A stretch of 64,000 nt of DNA from Chitinophaga sp. Ak27 (GTDB taxonomy: Bacteria; Bacteroidota; Bacteroidia; Chitinophagales; Chitinophagaceae): assembly GCF_012726295.1 (NCBI RefSeq), contig NZ_JABAOB010000003.1:310001-374000 (forward strand), given 5' to 3'. Of the stretch, positions 47,324 through 56,190 are shown piece by piece. The notes below the pieces were generated by a model. The model worked only from the letters and a program-made list of their open reading frames with translations, searched no databases and had not been told where the DNA came from. The translations under genes were made by a program, and so were the position numbers. The stretch's first letter is position 1. Each line of letters begins with the position of its first letter.

Positions 47324-48673
47324 TTAGAATGTAAACTGGAGCAGGGCAGCTGCCTCAATTTTTTCCTGTTGACGGTTCACCAGGTTTTTGATGCTGAGTG
47401 TGTTTTCCTGTAGTTCTGATTCACCGAGGATGATCACATATGGAATACCGCGTTTATCTGCATACTTCATCTGTTTATCCATTTTAGCATTTTCATGGAA
47501 CAGTTCTGCGGCTACGCCATTTTTGCGCAGCTGCATCATATAACCAAATGCTTTACGGGCGCTGTCTTCCCCCAGGTTTAGGAACAATACCTTGGTAGAT
47601 TGTTGTGCTGTTTGGGGAAAGAGCTGCAGTTCTTCCAGTACGTCATAAATACGGTCTACGCCAAAGGAGATACCAACGCCGGAGATGCCTGGAAGGCCAA
47701 AGAGGCCAGTGAGATCATCGTATCGGCCGCCGCCGCCGATGCTGCCCATTTTAACCGTAGCGGGTGCTTTTACTTCTACAATTAAACCGGTGTAGTAGTT
47801 GAGGCCACGGGCCAGGGTTACATCTATGATTGGCGTAGTGTTAAAATCACCATAGCCGGAGTTGATCACAAACGATAGTTCTTCGATGCCTTTTAGCGCT
47901 GTAGCGGAAGATTGCAACAGTTCTTTCAGCTGCGACAATTTTTCCGTGCTGCTGCCGTCAATGGCGAGGAAGCGTTCAATGGTGTTGATGTCGTCGGGTG
48001 CAAGTCCGCGCTCCTCCAGTTCTTTCCGGACACCGGCTGCGCCTATCTTATCCAGTTTATCGATGGAGATGGTAATATCAGTCAGTAGTTCAGGTTTGCC
48101 GATTACTTCTGCGAGGCCGGCTAATATTTTGCGGTTATTGATACGCAGCTCATATCCTTTCAATCCCAGTTTAGTAAACACGGTATCGTAGATCAGCAGG
48201 AGTTCTACTTCATTTAGCAGGGAATTGCTACCCACCACGTCTGCATCGCACTGGTAAAATTCGCGATAGCGGCCTTTCTGGGGCTTGTCGGCCCGCCATA
48301 CCGGCTGCATTTGATAGCGTTTAAAGGGTAACGCTAGTTCATGTTGATTCATCACCACATAGCGGGCAAATGGGATCGTAAGGTCATAGCGCAGGGCTTT
48401 TTCCGTGATGGCAGCTACCAGTTCTTTGTTATCTTTTGCTTCGTGAGCGCCGGCATAGATGTCTCCGTTGTTCAATACTTTGAACATCAGTTTATCCCCT
48501 TCTTCTCCATATTTACCGGTGAGGGTGGATAAGTTTTCCATGGCGGGAGTTTCCAGTGGCTGGAAGCCGAATAGTTCAAAGGTCTCGCGGATGGTCTGGA
48601 AGATATAATTACGTTTTCTTACTACCACCGGGCCAAAATCACGGGTACCTTTAGGAATGCCTGGCTTTATCAT
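47324..48673 (-). CDS. hisS: Histidyl-tRNA synthetase
   Basis: 449-aa class II synthetase. Motif 1 region MIKPGIPKGTRDFGP, motif 2 in FKRYQMQPVWRADKPQKGRYREFYQCDADVVG pieces, HisA-type motif LARGLNYYTG, and motif 3 GGGGRYDDLTGLFG-GVGISFGVDRI. The C-terminal anticodon domain includes LFLNLGEDSARKAF. Full length. It is 20 nt downstream of the protein phosphatase gene on the same strand, so they share a transcript. Confidence 0.97.
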   Translation of the reverse strand: MIKPGIPKGTRDFGPVVVRKRNYIFQTIRETFELFGFQPLETPAMENLSTLTGKYGEEGDKLMFKVLNNGDIYAGAHEAKDNKELVAAITEKALRYDLTIPFARYVVMNQHELALPFKRYQMQPVWRADKPQKGRYREFYQCDADVVGSNSLLNEVELLLIYDTVFTKLGLKGYELRINNRKILAGLAEVIGKPELLTDITISIDKLDKIGAAGVRKELEERGLAPDDINTIERFLAIDGSSTEKLSQLKELLQSSATALKGIEELSFVINSGYGDFNTTPIIDVTLARGLNYYTGLIVEVKAPATVKMGSIGGGGRYDDLTGLFGLPGISGVGISFGVDRIYDVLEELQLFPQTAQQSTKVLFLNLGEDSARKAFGYMMQLRKNGVAAELFHENAKMDKQMKYADKRGIPYVIILGESELQENTLSIKNLVNRQQEKIEAAALLQFTF

Positions 48674-48693
48674 CTCAAAAAAATATTAAAAGT

Positions 48694-49131
48694 TTATTGT
48701 TGCTGGGCTGTGATGGCATCACAAGCCTCATAGATCATTTTATATACGGGAGCAAACATTTTGTCGTCGTAATAAGGGTCCGGGACTTCCTGTTGTTCCG
48801 GTAGCAAGAAATGCACTTTGGCTTTATCGGCCTCGTTGCGGGCTTTTCTTATCACATCGGCATAGTTGTTCCGGTCCATTACATAAATGCGGTCGAAGGT
48901 ATCGAAATCGGCTGCCTGGAACTGCCGGCCTTTGAGGCTGGAGATGTCCACGCCGTTTTTCCTGGCTTCTTTTACAGACCGGTGGTCGGGGGAATGACCT
49001 ATATGCCAGCTGCCGGTGCCGGCAGAATCAATTTCCCAGTTGAGCCCCCTTTCGGTCGCCAGATGTCGCATTACGCCTTCTGCCAGGGGAGAACGACAAA
49101 TATTTCCCAGGCATACCATCAAAATCTTCAT
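48694..49131 (-). CDS. Low-molecular-weight protein tyrosine phosphatase
   Basis: 145 aa. The catalytic loop is CLGNICRS (C7, R13) right at the N terminus, and the general acid is in PDPYYDD (about 116-122). Dephosphorylates tyrosine or, in relatives, arginine on proteins. It is first in a two-gene unit with hisS. A TAGGTTTG box (49166-49159) lies 27 nt upstream. No exopolysaccharide kinase gene is near. Confidence 0.94.
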   Translation of the reverse strand: MKILMVCLGNICRSPLAEGVMRHLATERGLNWEIDSAGTGSWHIGHSPDHRSVKEARKNGVDISSLKGRQFQAADFDTFDRIYVMDRNNYADVIRKARNEADKAKVHFLLPEQQEVPDPYYDDKMFAPVYKMIYEACDAITAQQQ

Positions 49132-49443
49132 ATCGTATCAAAGATGAATATCAGGCCGCAAACCTACAAGATATTATGGAAATGTGTACCCATTTGCATC
49201 TTTATCATAGAAACGGGCTCAAAAAGAAGGATTTCAGGTTCAATAAAGCAGAAACTTCCGCAAATTGTAATTAGCGGGAAATGATGAAATTTTAAATCAA
49301 AAATTTGCGCGATGTTGAAAAAATGCCTCAAATTGCGGCCAGATAGGCGATTGGGTGCAGTTTTGTTGCAGTTTTTTAACATTCTTCTAAAATTCTCTTT
49401 ACCGGATTAAAAAATTATTTTTTGTATAATTGTAACTCGCAAC
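49132..49443. other. Divergent intergenic region, phosphatase / small membrane gene
   Basis: 312 nt. Contains the minus-strand TAGGTTTG box at 49159-49166. The plus-strand start at 49444 is preceded by TTTTTTGTATAATTGTAAC, with no clear TAnnTTTG. Nothing else recognised. Confidence 0.5.
49159..49166 (-). promoter_or_regulatory. -7 box TAGGTTTG of the phosphatase-hisS unit
   Basis: Matches TAnnTTTG on the minus strand and is identical to the pdhC box. The -33 is not evident. Confidence 0.5.
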
Positions 49444-49686
49444 ATGGAAACACACGAAGAACAGACAAGCAGACGATTGGAAAACAGGTATCGGCCAATG
49501 GGTGAGCTGATCAGGGGGCTATTTTTTATCCTTTTTGGTTTGTTTGCCATATTCGGAGAACGAATGGGGTTGGCTCATTTCCGTATTTCACAAACAACGA
49601 TGAACATAGCTGGTGCGATATTGCTAATCTATGGCCTCTTTAGGGTTTATAATGGAATCAGGAAACTTTTTTTTAACAGGAACTAA
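49444..49686 (+). CDS. Small hypothetical membrane protein
   Basis: 80 aa. A charged N terminus (METHEEQTSRRLENRYRP) is followed by two membrane helices (about 23-40 and 52-70) and a basic tail. No family recognised. It lies 11 nt ahead of the PstS-like gene on the same strand and probably shares its transcript. Confidence 0.72.
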   Translation: METHEEQTSRRLENRYRPMGELIRGLFFILFGLFAIFGERMGLAHFRISQTTMNIAGAILLIYGLFRVYNGIRKLFFNRN

Positions 49687-49697
49687 AGAGGGCAGAT

Positions 49698-50612
49698 ATG
49701 TTTTTCAGTTTTAAAAGAATGAATGCTGTATATTTATCAGCACTAGTATTGGTATTGGCTGCTTGTGGGCCAAATCCAAATGCGAAAAAACTTGATACAG
49801 CCACGGAAGGTACTATTCGCATCAGCGTAGATGAAACGTATAAACCGCTCATGGATTCAGAAATAAAAGTTTTTGAATCGCTGTATCCCAAAGCACATAT
49901 CGAAGCTTCTTATAAACCGGAAGCAGATTGTTTTAAAGATCTTTTAAATGATAGCGCCCGCCTGGTGATCGTAACCCGCGATTTCAACAAACAGGAGCTG
50001 GAATATTTCAAGCAAATAAAAATTACGCCTAACAGCCTTTTACTTGCCTGGGATGCATTGGCACTGGTGGTGAATAAAGACAATCCTGATTCCGTATTTA
50101 CGATGGATCAGGTGCGTAGCATCATGGATGGTAGTGCTAAAGATAGAAAATGGCAACTGGTGTTTGATAATGCCAACTCAAGCACCGTGCGATACATCAT
50201 GGATTCCATCAATAAGGGAAAGCCTTTGCCAACAAACACAATGGCTGCCAAAACCAATCCTGAGGTGGTGGATTACGTGTCTAAAAACAAAGACGCAATT
50301 GGTGTGATAGGTGTCAGCTGGATCTCTGATCCCGCCGATTCATTGTCGATGGCCTTTACGAAGCAGGTGAGTGTAGTGAGGTTAAGGGCAGACAATGGTT
50401 CGGATTTTGTTAAGCCATACCAGGCTTATATTGGTATTGGTACCTATCCATTAAAGCGTGGCTTCTTCTTTTGCCTGAAAGAGCCTTATCATGGCCTGGG
50501 CAGCGGATTTGCAACCTTTCTCGGCAGTTATGAAGGACAACTGGTCATCAAACAGTTCCGTTTATTCCCCGCCAGATTGAATGTAGTTTTCCGGGAAGCG
50601 AACCTGAAGTAG
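49698..50612 (+). CDS. PstS-like phosphate/anion-binding lipoprotein
   Basis: 304 aa. Lipobox LAAC with lipidated C23 (if translation starts at 49698; MNAVYL at 49719 is possible). The mature part is a periplasmic binding-protein fold of the PstS type: GTIRISVDETYKPLMDSEI, YKPEADCFKDLLNDSARLVIVTRD, NANSSTVRYIMD and IGVIGVSWISD. No pstCAB genes follow; instead a TPR protein is next. In Bacteroidota this PstS-like/TPR pair often sits by TonB-ExbBD genes, so a role in energy-coupled uptake is possible. Confidence 0.85.
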   Translation: MFFSFKRMNAVYLSALVLVLAACGPNPNAKKLDTATEGTIRISVDETYKPLMDSEIKVFESLYPKAHIEASYKPEADCFKDLLNDSARLVIVTRDFNKQELEYFKQIKITPNSLLLAWDALALVVNKDNPDSVFTMDQVRSIMDGSAKDRKWQLVFDNANSSTVRYIMDSINKGKPLPTNTMAAKTNPEVVDYVSKNKDAIGVIGVSWISDPADSLSMAFTKQVSVVRLRADNGSDFVKPYQAYIGIGTYPLKRGFFFCLKEPYHGLGSGFATFLGSYEGQLVIKQFRLFPARLNVVFREANLK

Positions 50613-50648
50613 AAAAAAAACACAACTAAAACTAAAAAACCAGATTGC

Positions 50649-52412
50649 ATGAACAAACGGAAAAGTTTAATCGTAGCATTGCTTTGCGCTGCATCCAGCG
50701 GTGTGATGGCCCAATCTGTGGAAGACGGAGTGAAAGACCTGTATTATGGTAAATATCTGTCTGCCAAGCAGAATTTAGAGAAGGTGATAGCAGCAAAGCC
50801 TACGGAGGACAAAGCTTATTATTACCTCGGTATAGCACAGCTCGGACTGGAAGATGTTGCAGGTGCTGCAGCTACTTTCCAGAAAGGTTTACAGGCAGTG
50901 CCTACTTCAGCCTTATTACAGGCAGGTATGGGCCGTATTGATCTGATCAATGGTAATGCCGCTGCTGCAAAACAGAAATTTGAAGCAGCCAGTGCTGCTA
51001 CCCAGGGTCGCGACGGGGATGTAGCCCGCGCCATCGCTGATGCCAACACAGAAATTAAAGGTGGCGATCGCCCTTATGCCCTTAGTGTGATGGAAAAACT
51101 CCTGAACAATGAAGGCCGTAAAAAGAAAGAACAATACACACCGATTGCAGCTGATTATATCGAATTAGGAGATGCCTACCGTTACCTGGGTGGTGAAAAT
51201 GGTGGTAAAGCCATCACTACTTATGAAAAAGCGCTGGAAGTAGATCCTAACAATGCAGAAGCTGTAATGAAAGAAGGTTTGGTAAACTACAACGCCAGAC
51301 TGAAATCTGAAGCAGTAGCTGATTATACCAAAGCTACCAACATGGACCCCAACTACGGTCCGGCTTATTACGAACTGTTTAACTTCTATATTACGCCGAA
51401 GAAGGATCAGTTATCCTGGGATGAAGCAGCCAAATACCTGGAAAAATATATGGGCGTTGCTGACCCGGCAGATAAAACCAAGAACCAGTACCTGGGCGCT
51501 TACATCGCTTTCTTTAAGAAAGACTATGATAACGCGATCTCCAAAGGTCAGGCTACCCTGCCAGGTGCTAATGAGCTCTATACCAATAAGCTGAACCTGT
51601 TGATCGGGGATGCTTACCTGCAGAAAGGCGACTCCCTGAATGCTAAGAAAACAATGGATGAGTATGTAGCTAAAGTAGGCGAGGCTAAACTGGACTCCAA
51701 CGACTATAAGCTGCTGAGTACTATCTATATGCGTTTAAAATCTGCCGATACTGCTACGCAGAATCAGTATACAGATAAAGCGCTGGGCTACCTGGAAAAA
51801 TATGCAGGATCTATCACTGCTAAAGATCCGGAAACCTTTATCCAGATTGCAGAACAGCTAAAAACTGCTAAAAAATACACCGCTGCTGCCGAATGGTATG
51901 AAAAAGCCAATGAAATCAGCACAGCTAATAAAGAACAGTTACAGGCGATCGACTACTTCAACGTAGGTATCAACTACTTCTACGGTGCAGTATCTGTGAA
52001 TCCTTACGACACTGCCCTGCTGAATAAAGCAGATCTGGCGTTCCAGAAAGTAATAGAGGTAAAACCTGACCTGGGTACCGGTTACTACTGGAGAGGATAT
52101 ACCAACAACGCGAAAGATCCTCAGGCTCAGGCTGGTTTGGCTAAGCCTTACTATGACAAATACATAGAAATGTCTGAAAGCGATCCGGCTAAGAATAAAT
52201 CTACGCTGATCAAAGCTTACAGCTATGAACTGTTATATTATTATTACAAGGAAGATAAAGCGAATGTGAAGGTATATGGTGATAAGCTTGGTGCATTGGA
52301 TCCAAACAACACTACCTTGAAAGAAATCATCGAAAATATGGCTGCCCGCGAAAAAGCGGCGAACAAGCCAGCAGCTAAACCAGCTGCTAAGGCTGGCCAG
52401 AACAAGAAATAA
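50649..52412 (+). CDS. Secreted tetratricopeptide repeat protein
   Basis: 587 aa with a signal peptide (ending GVMA-Q). Repeated TPR helices run through it, for example AYYYLGIAQLGLEDVAGAAATF, AITTYEKALEVDPNNAEAVMKE and AVADYTKATNMDPNYGPAYYEL, and it ends in an Ala/Lys-rich tail (KPAAKPAAKAGQNKK). Such proteins scaffold complexes at the periplasmic face. It follows the PstS-like gene by 36 nt and is closed by a strong terminator. Binding partner unknown. Confidence 0.85.
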   Translation: MNKRKSLIVALLCAASSGVMAQSVEDGVKDLYYGKYLSAKQNLEKVIAAKPTEDKAYYYLGIAQLGLEDVAGAAATFQKGLQAVPTSALLQAGMGRIDLINGNAAAAKQKFEAASAATQGRDGDVARAIADANTEIKGGDRPYALSVMEKLLNNEGRKKKEQYTPIAADYIELGDAYRYLGGENGGKAITTYEKALEVDPNNAEAVMKEGLVNYNARLKSEAVADYTKATNMDPNYGPAYYELFNFYITPKKDQLSWDEAAKYLEKYMGVADPADKTKNQYLGAYIAFFKKDYDNAISKGQATLPGANELYTNKLNLLIGDAYLQKGDSLNAKKTMDEYVAKVGEAKLDSNDYKLLSTIYMRLKSADTATQNQYTDKALGYLEKYAGSITAKDPETFIQIAEQLKTAKKYTAAAEWYEKANEISTANKEQLQAIDYFNVGINYFYGAVSVNPYDTALLNKADLAFQKVIEVKPDLGTGYYWRGYTNNAKDPQAQAGLAKPYYDKYIEMSESDPAKNKSTLIKAYSYELLYYYYKEDKANVKVYGDKLGALDPNNTTLKEIIENMAAREKAANKPAAKPAAKAGQNKK

Positions 52413-52431
52413 GCATTGAAAAATGTCAAAT

Positions 52432-52471
52432 AACTAAAAAACCTCCTGTACTTACAGGAGGTTTTTTAGTT
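52432..52471 (+). terminator. Terminator of the PstS/TPR unit
   Basis: AACTAAAAAACCTCCTGTA (52432-52450), loop CT, TACAGGAGGTTTTTTAGTT (52453-52471): a perfect stem with built-in A- and T-runs. Confidence 0.93.
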
Positions 52472-52512
52472 TCCGGTTGGTGAAAAAAGATAATATTTTA
52501 ACTACTAATAGA

Positions 52513-52543
52513 TTTGATATTTGGTCAACTTACAGTATTTTTG
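52513..52543 (+). promoter_or_regulatory. nuo operon promoter, TTTG-N19-TATTTTTG
   Basis: TTTG at 52513-52516, 19 nt, TATTTTTG at 52536-52543. Full consensus match. Transcription would start near 52548, which rules out the longer open frame from 52477 and supports ATG 52576 for nuoA. Confidence 0.8.
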
Positions 52544-52575
52544 CGCATTCGGACAATGTTTTTATCGGGAAGCTT

Positions 52576-52971
52576 ATGTATACAGACACTGTATTTTTGT
52601 CAGCAACGACTACTCCTTTCAGCTATTTCCCTATAGTACTGCAATTAATTGCTGCTTTAGGTTTCGTAGGGATCACGATGTTAGCTACTCACTTTTTGGG
52701 TCCCAAGCGTAAAACCAGCGATAAGCTTATTAACTTTGAGAGTGGAATTGAGCAAAAGGGAAACGCCCGCCAGCCGGTAGCTATCAAATACTTCCTCACC
52801 GCTATTCTTTTCGTGTTATTTGACGTGGAAGTTATCTTTTTCTACCCTTATGCTGTGAATTTCAGAGAGCTGGGTTGGGAAGGCTTCATGGCTGTGTTGA
52901 TGTTTGTGGGTTTCTTCTTATGTGGTTTTATTTATATCACAAAGAAGGGCGCCCTGAAGTGGGAAGACTAA
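52576..52971 (+). CDS. nuoA: NADH-quinone oxidoreductase subunit A
   Basis: 131 aa, membrane subunit with three helices. Marks: FLGPKRKTSDKLINFESGIEQKGNARQPVAIKYFLTAILFVLFDVEVIFFYPYAV in pieces; the loop ESGIEQ and FDVEVIFFYP are diagnostic. First gene of the complex I operon, 24 nt before nuoB. Start fixed by the promoter position. Confidence 0.96.
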   Translation: MYTDTVFLSATTTPFSYFPIVLQLIAALGFVGITMLATHFLGPKRKTSDKLINFESGIEQKGNARQPVAIKYFLTAILFVLFDVEVIFFYPYAVNFRELGWEGFMAVLMFVGFFLCGFIYITKKGALKWED

Positions 52972-52995
52972 TCTTAAACCTCTAAATTAAATCCA

Positions 52996-53559
52996 ATGGC
53001 TCGTCCGGTTCAATATAATAATAAAGTGAAGATGGTGGAAATCCCTGATGGATATTCCGGTGAAGGATTTTATGCCACCTCTTTTGATAAGGCAATAGGC
53101 CTGGCGCGTAAAAACTCCATCTGGCCTTTACCTTTCGCGACATCCTGCTGTGGTATTGAGTTCATGGCTACCATGGCGGCAACATATGATATGGCGCGGT
53201 TTGGAGCAGAACGTATGGCTTTTACGCCACGCCAGTGCGATTTGCTGATGGTTATGGGTACTATTTCCAAGAAAATGGGACCTATTGTACGCCAGGTATA
53301 TCTGCAGATGGCGGAACCACGCTGGGTAATGGCTGTAGGCGCCTGCGCCAGCAGCGGTGGTATATTTGATACCTATTCCGTATTACAGGGTATAGACCAG
53401 GTAATTCCGGTAGATGTATATGTACCGGGATGCCCTCCAAGACCAGAAGGAATTATCGACGGCTTCATGAAAATACAGGACCTCGTAGGTCAGGAAAGTC
53501 TCCGCCGCCGTAACTCTGACAAATATAAGGAGCTGATGGAATCCTACGGTATCAAGTAA
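52996..53559 (+). CDS. nuoB: NADH-quinone oxidoreductase subunit B
   Basis: 187 aa, carries iron-sulphur cluster N2 next to the quinone site. Ligands: the adjacent pair in ATSCCGIEFMA, one in GACASSGG and one in VPGCPPRPE. Full length; peripheral arm. Confidence 0.98.
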   Translation: MARPVQYNNKVKMVEIPDGYSGEGFYATSFDKAIGLARKNSIWPLPFATSCCGIEFMATMAATYDMARFGAERMAFTPRQCDLLMVMGTISKKMGPIVRQVYLQMAEPRWVMAVGACASSGGIFDTYSVLQGIDQVIPVDVYVPGCPPRPEGIIDGFMKIQDLVGQESLRRRNSDKYKELMESYGIK

Positions 53560-53572
53560 GGAGAGGGAATGG

Positions 53573-53592
53573 TTAATTGTAAATCGTAAATT
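53573..53592. repeat. AATTGTAAATCGTAAATT-type short repeat
   Basis: TTAATTGTAAATCGTAAATT just before nuoC. A similar sequence (TTAATTGGTAATTCGTAATT) precedes nuoK. Such AATTCGTAATT-like strings recur between genes in Bacteroidota. Confidence 0.5.
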
Positions 53593-53603
53593 TCAAATTG
53601 TTA

Positions 53604-54119
53604 ATGTCTTTAACAAACGAACGCATACAGCAACGCCTGACGGAGAAGTTTGGAGATGTGCTTAGCGGCTTTGAAGAGCCGTACGGCCTGCTTACCCTCA
53701 CCGCACAGAAAGATTATAACCTGAAAGTAATGCAATTCCTGTTTGATGATGAGGAATTGCGTTTTCGTTTTTTAACGGATATCACCGCTGTGCATTACCC
53801 GGAAAAAAAGAACGAAGAGCTGGCAGTAGTCTATCACCTGCACAACCTGCAGGACAATATCAGGCTCCGTCTGAAAGTATTTACGCCTGTGACCAAACCG
53901 GACGTTTTTACCGCTACCAGCTTATATGAATCGGCTAACTGGATGGAACGCGAAACCTACGATTTCTTTGGGATCAATTTTGTTGGCCATCCTAACCTGA
54001 TCCGTGTACTGAATGTGGACGAAATGACCTATTTCCCCATGAGAAAGGAATATCCGCTGGAAGACGCTATGCGTATTGATAAGGATGATGAAATGTTTGG
54101 AAGGGGAGGAAATATTTAA
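53604..54119 (+). CDS. nuoC: NADH-quinone oxidoreductase subunit C
   Basis: 171 aa from ATG 53604 (MSLTNERIQQRL). A TTG two codons earlier is open but lies in a short AT repeat. Marks: HYPEKKNEELAVVYHLHNL and WMERETYDFFGINFVGHPNL, ending RKEYPLED. Separate from nuoD, as usual in this phylum. Confidence 0.96.
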   Translation: MSLTNERIQQRLTEKFGDVLSGFEEPYGLLTLTAQKDYNLKVMQFLFDDEELRFRFLTDITAVHYPEKKNEELAVVYHLHNLQDNIRLRLKVFTPVTKPDVFTATSLYESANWMERETYDFFGINFVGHPNLIRVLNVDEMTYFPMRKEYPLEDAMRIDKDDEMFGRGGNI

Positions 54120-54131
54120 TACAACCAGGCT

Positions 54132-55352
54132 ATGTTAGATCAGAAACAACATATAAAACTGCCGGAAGGCTCCATCGAGAAAGACACCACCACGCTGAAC
54201 CTGGGTCCTACCCACCCGGCTACCCACGGCGTATTTCAGAACATCCTGGAAATCGATGGTGAACGTATTGTCAGCGCGGTACCTACCGTAGGGTATATCC
54301 ACCGCGCATTTGAGAAGATTGCGGAGCGCCGTCCCTATTACCAGATTACACCACTTACCGACCGTCTTAACTACTGTTCCGCCCCTATCAACAACATGGG
54401 ATGGTTACTCACTGTAGAAAAACTCTTGGGTATCGAAGTACCTAAACGGGTAGACTATCTGCGCGTGATTATCATGGAACTGGCGCGTATTGCAGATCAC
54501 CTGATCTGTAGCTCTGTAATGGGCGTGGATACCGGCGCTTTAACCGGGTTCGTATACGTGATGACTTACCGGGAATTGATATACGAAATTTACGAAGAAA
54601 TATGCGGTTCCCGTCTGACTACCAACATTGGTCGTATCGGCGGTTTTGAAAGAAATTTCACACCAACTGCATTTGCCAAAATAGAACGCTTCCTGGCAGA
54701 ATATCCTGCTGTACTGAAAGAATTTGAAACCCTGCTTACCCGTAACCGTATCTTCATGGAACGTACCCAGGGTGTAGGCGCTATCAGTGCTGAAAGGGCG
54801 CTCAGCTATGGATTTACAGGTCCTAACCTGCGTGCTGCCGGCGTTGACTACGATGTACGGGTAGCTAATCCGTACAGCTCTTATCAAGACTTCGACTTTT
54901 CCGTACCGGTAGGTACTACCGGTGACAGCTACGACCGCTTCCTGGTGCGTAATGCGGAAATGTGGGAAAGCATCAGTATCATCCGCCAGGCCATGGAAAA
55001 ATTGAAATCCCTGCCGGCAGAGGTATACCATGCAGATGTACCAGCTTACTACCTGCCTGATAAAAAGGATGTATATACGAAAATGGAAGCCCTTATTTAT
55101 CACTTTAAGATAGTGATGGGGGAAACAGATATATTACCGGGTGAGGTATATAATGCCGTGGAAGGAGCAAATGGTGAACTTGGATTTTACCTGATCAGCG
55201 ATGGTGGCCGTAGTCCTTACAGACTGCATTTCCGCCGTCCCTGCTTTATTTACTACCAGGCTTATCCCGAGTTGATTAAAGGTTCCATGCTGAGCGATGC
55301 CATCGTTTGTATGAGTAGCCTGAACCTGATTGCGGGGGAACTGGATGCCTAA
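54132..55352 (+). CDS. nuoD: NADH-quinone oxidoreductase subunit D
   Basis: 406 aa, 49-kDa-type subunit forming the quinone pocket with NuoB. NLGPTHPATHGVFQ, VGYIHRAFEKIAERR, DRLNYCSAPINNMGW, ELARIADHL and the C-terminal IAGELDA region fit. Full length; 12 nt after nuoC. Confidence 0.98.
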   Translation: MLDQKQHIKLPEGSIEKDTTTLNLGPTHPATHGVFQNILEIDGERIVSAVPTVGYIHRAFEKIAERRPYYQITPLTDRLNYCSAPINNMGWLLTVEKLLGIEVPKRVDYLRVIIMELARIADHLICSSVMGVDTGALTGFVYVMTYRELIYEIYEEICGSRLTTNIGRIGGFERNFTPTAFAKIERFLAEYPAVLKEFETLLTRNRIFMERTQGVGAISAERALSYGFTGPNLRAAGVDYDVRVANPYSSYQDFDFSVPVGTTGDSYDRFLVRNAEMWESISIIRQAMEKLKSLPAEVYHADVPAYYLPDKKDVYTKMEALIYHFKIVMGETDILPGEVYNAVEGANGELGFYLISDGGRSPYRLHFRRPCFIYYQAYPELIKGSMLSDAIVCMSSLNLIAGELDA

Positions 55353-55409
55353 CAGGGAGCTGATAAACTCTGGTAAAGAATATTTTGAAGATTAAAGCTG
55401 ATTAAAATA

Positions 55410-55913
55410 ATGGCTGAGGTTCAATTTTCGGAAGAGAAACTGAATAAAGTAAAAGAAATCATTGCACGCTACCCGGCAGGGAAGCAGAAGAGTGCATTGA
55501 TACCAGTGCTGCACCTGGCTCAGGAAGCATTTGGTGGATGGCTGAGTGCAGAAACAATGGACTACGTTGCTACGCTATTGCAACTGGAGCCGATTGAAGT
55601 GTATGAAGTAGCTACTTTCTATAGTATGTTTAACCTGAAACCAGTAGGTACCTACCTTTTCGAGGTATGTCAAACAGGTCCCTGCATGGTAAGTGGTTCT
55701 GATCAAATCATTGACTATATAAAAAATAAACTGGGTATTGGTGTGGGCGAAACTACCGCAGACGGGCTGTTTACCCTTAAAACGGTAGAATGCCTGGGCG
55801 CCTGTGGCTATGCACCGATGATGCAGCTGGGTAAGCATTACCGCGAGCATCTGACACCAGCCAAGGTAGATGAAATCATTGCAGAATGCAGATCTAAAGC
55901 AAACGCAAACTGA
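55410..55913 (+). CDS. nuoE: NADH-quinone oxidoreductase subunit E
   Basis: 167 aa, thioredoxin-like 2Fe-2S subunit (cluster N1a). Ligands in CQTGPC and CLGAC; EVATFYSMFNLKPVG is typical. The stop TGA overlaps the next ATG by one base. Confidence 0.97.
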   Translation: MAEVQFSEEKLNKVKEIIARYPAGKQKSALIPVLHLAQEAFGGWLSAETMDYVATLLQLEPIEVYEVATFYSMFNLKPVGTYLFEVCQTGPCMVSGSDQIIDYIKNKLGIGVGETTADGLFTLKTVECLGACGYAPMMQLGKHYREHLTPAKVDEIIAECRSKANAN

Positions 55914-56125
55914 TGCATCCAAAAAACAACTTGCCCATGCGTGTAAGAGACATGTATCAGCGGCATAAACTGCAAATCGTAGAAGCACTTTTACTGGTGG
56001 GATTACTCACCGCATTGTGGCGGATCGATAACTGGCTGGTTTCCTTTATCTGTGGCGTTAGCGCCGGCCTCCTGTTTTACAGACTGGCAGACCGCATTTC
56101 GCAACACGGCATACGTAAGGCATAA
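55913..56125 (+). CDS. Small hypothetical protein inside the nuo operon
   Basis: 70 aa, not a known complex I subunit. The N terminus is basic (NNLPMRVRDMYQRHKL), followed by two hydrophobic segments (about 22-38 and 42-57) and a polar tail. Its ATG overlaps the nuoE stop (TGATG), so it is translationally coupled. 65 nt separate it from nuoF. It may be an accessory or assembly peptide, or chance; the coupling favours a real gene. Confidence 0.6.
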   Translation: MHPKNNLPMRVRDMYQRHKLQIVEALLLVGLLTALWRIDNWLVSFICGVSAGLLFYRLADRISQHGIRKA

Positions 56126-56190
56126 AAGATATATACAAAAATCATTGATGGGGTCGGATAGTCCGGTACCATTACACCATAAGGAAGAAA

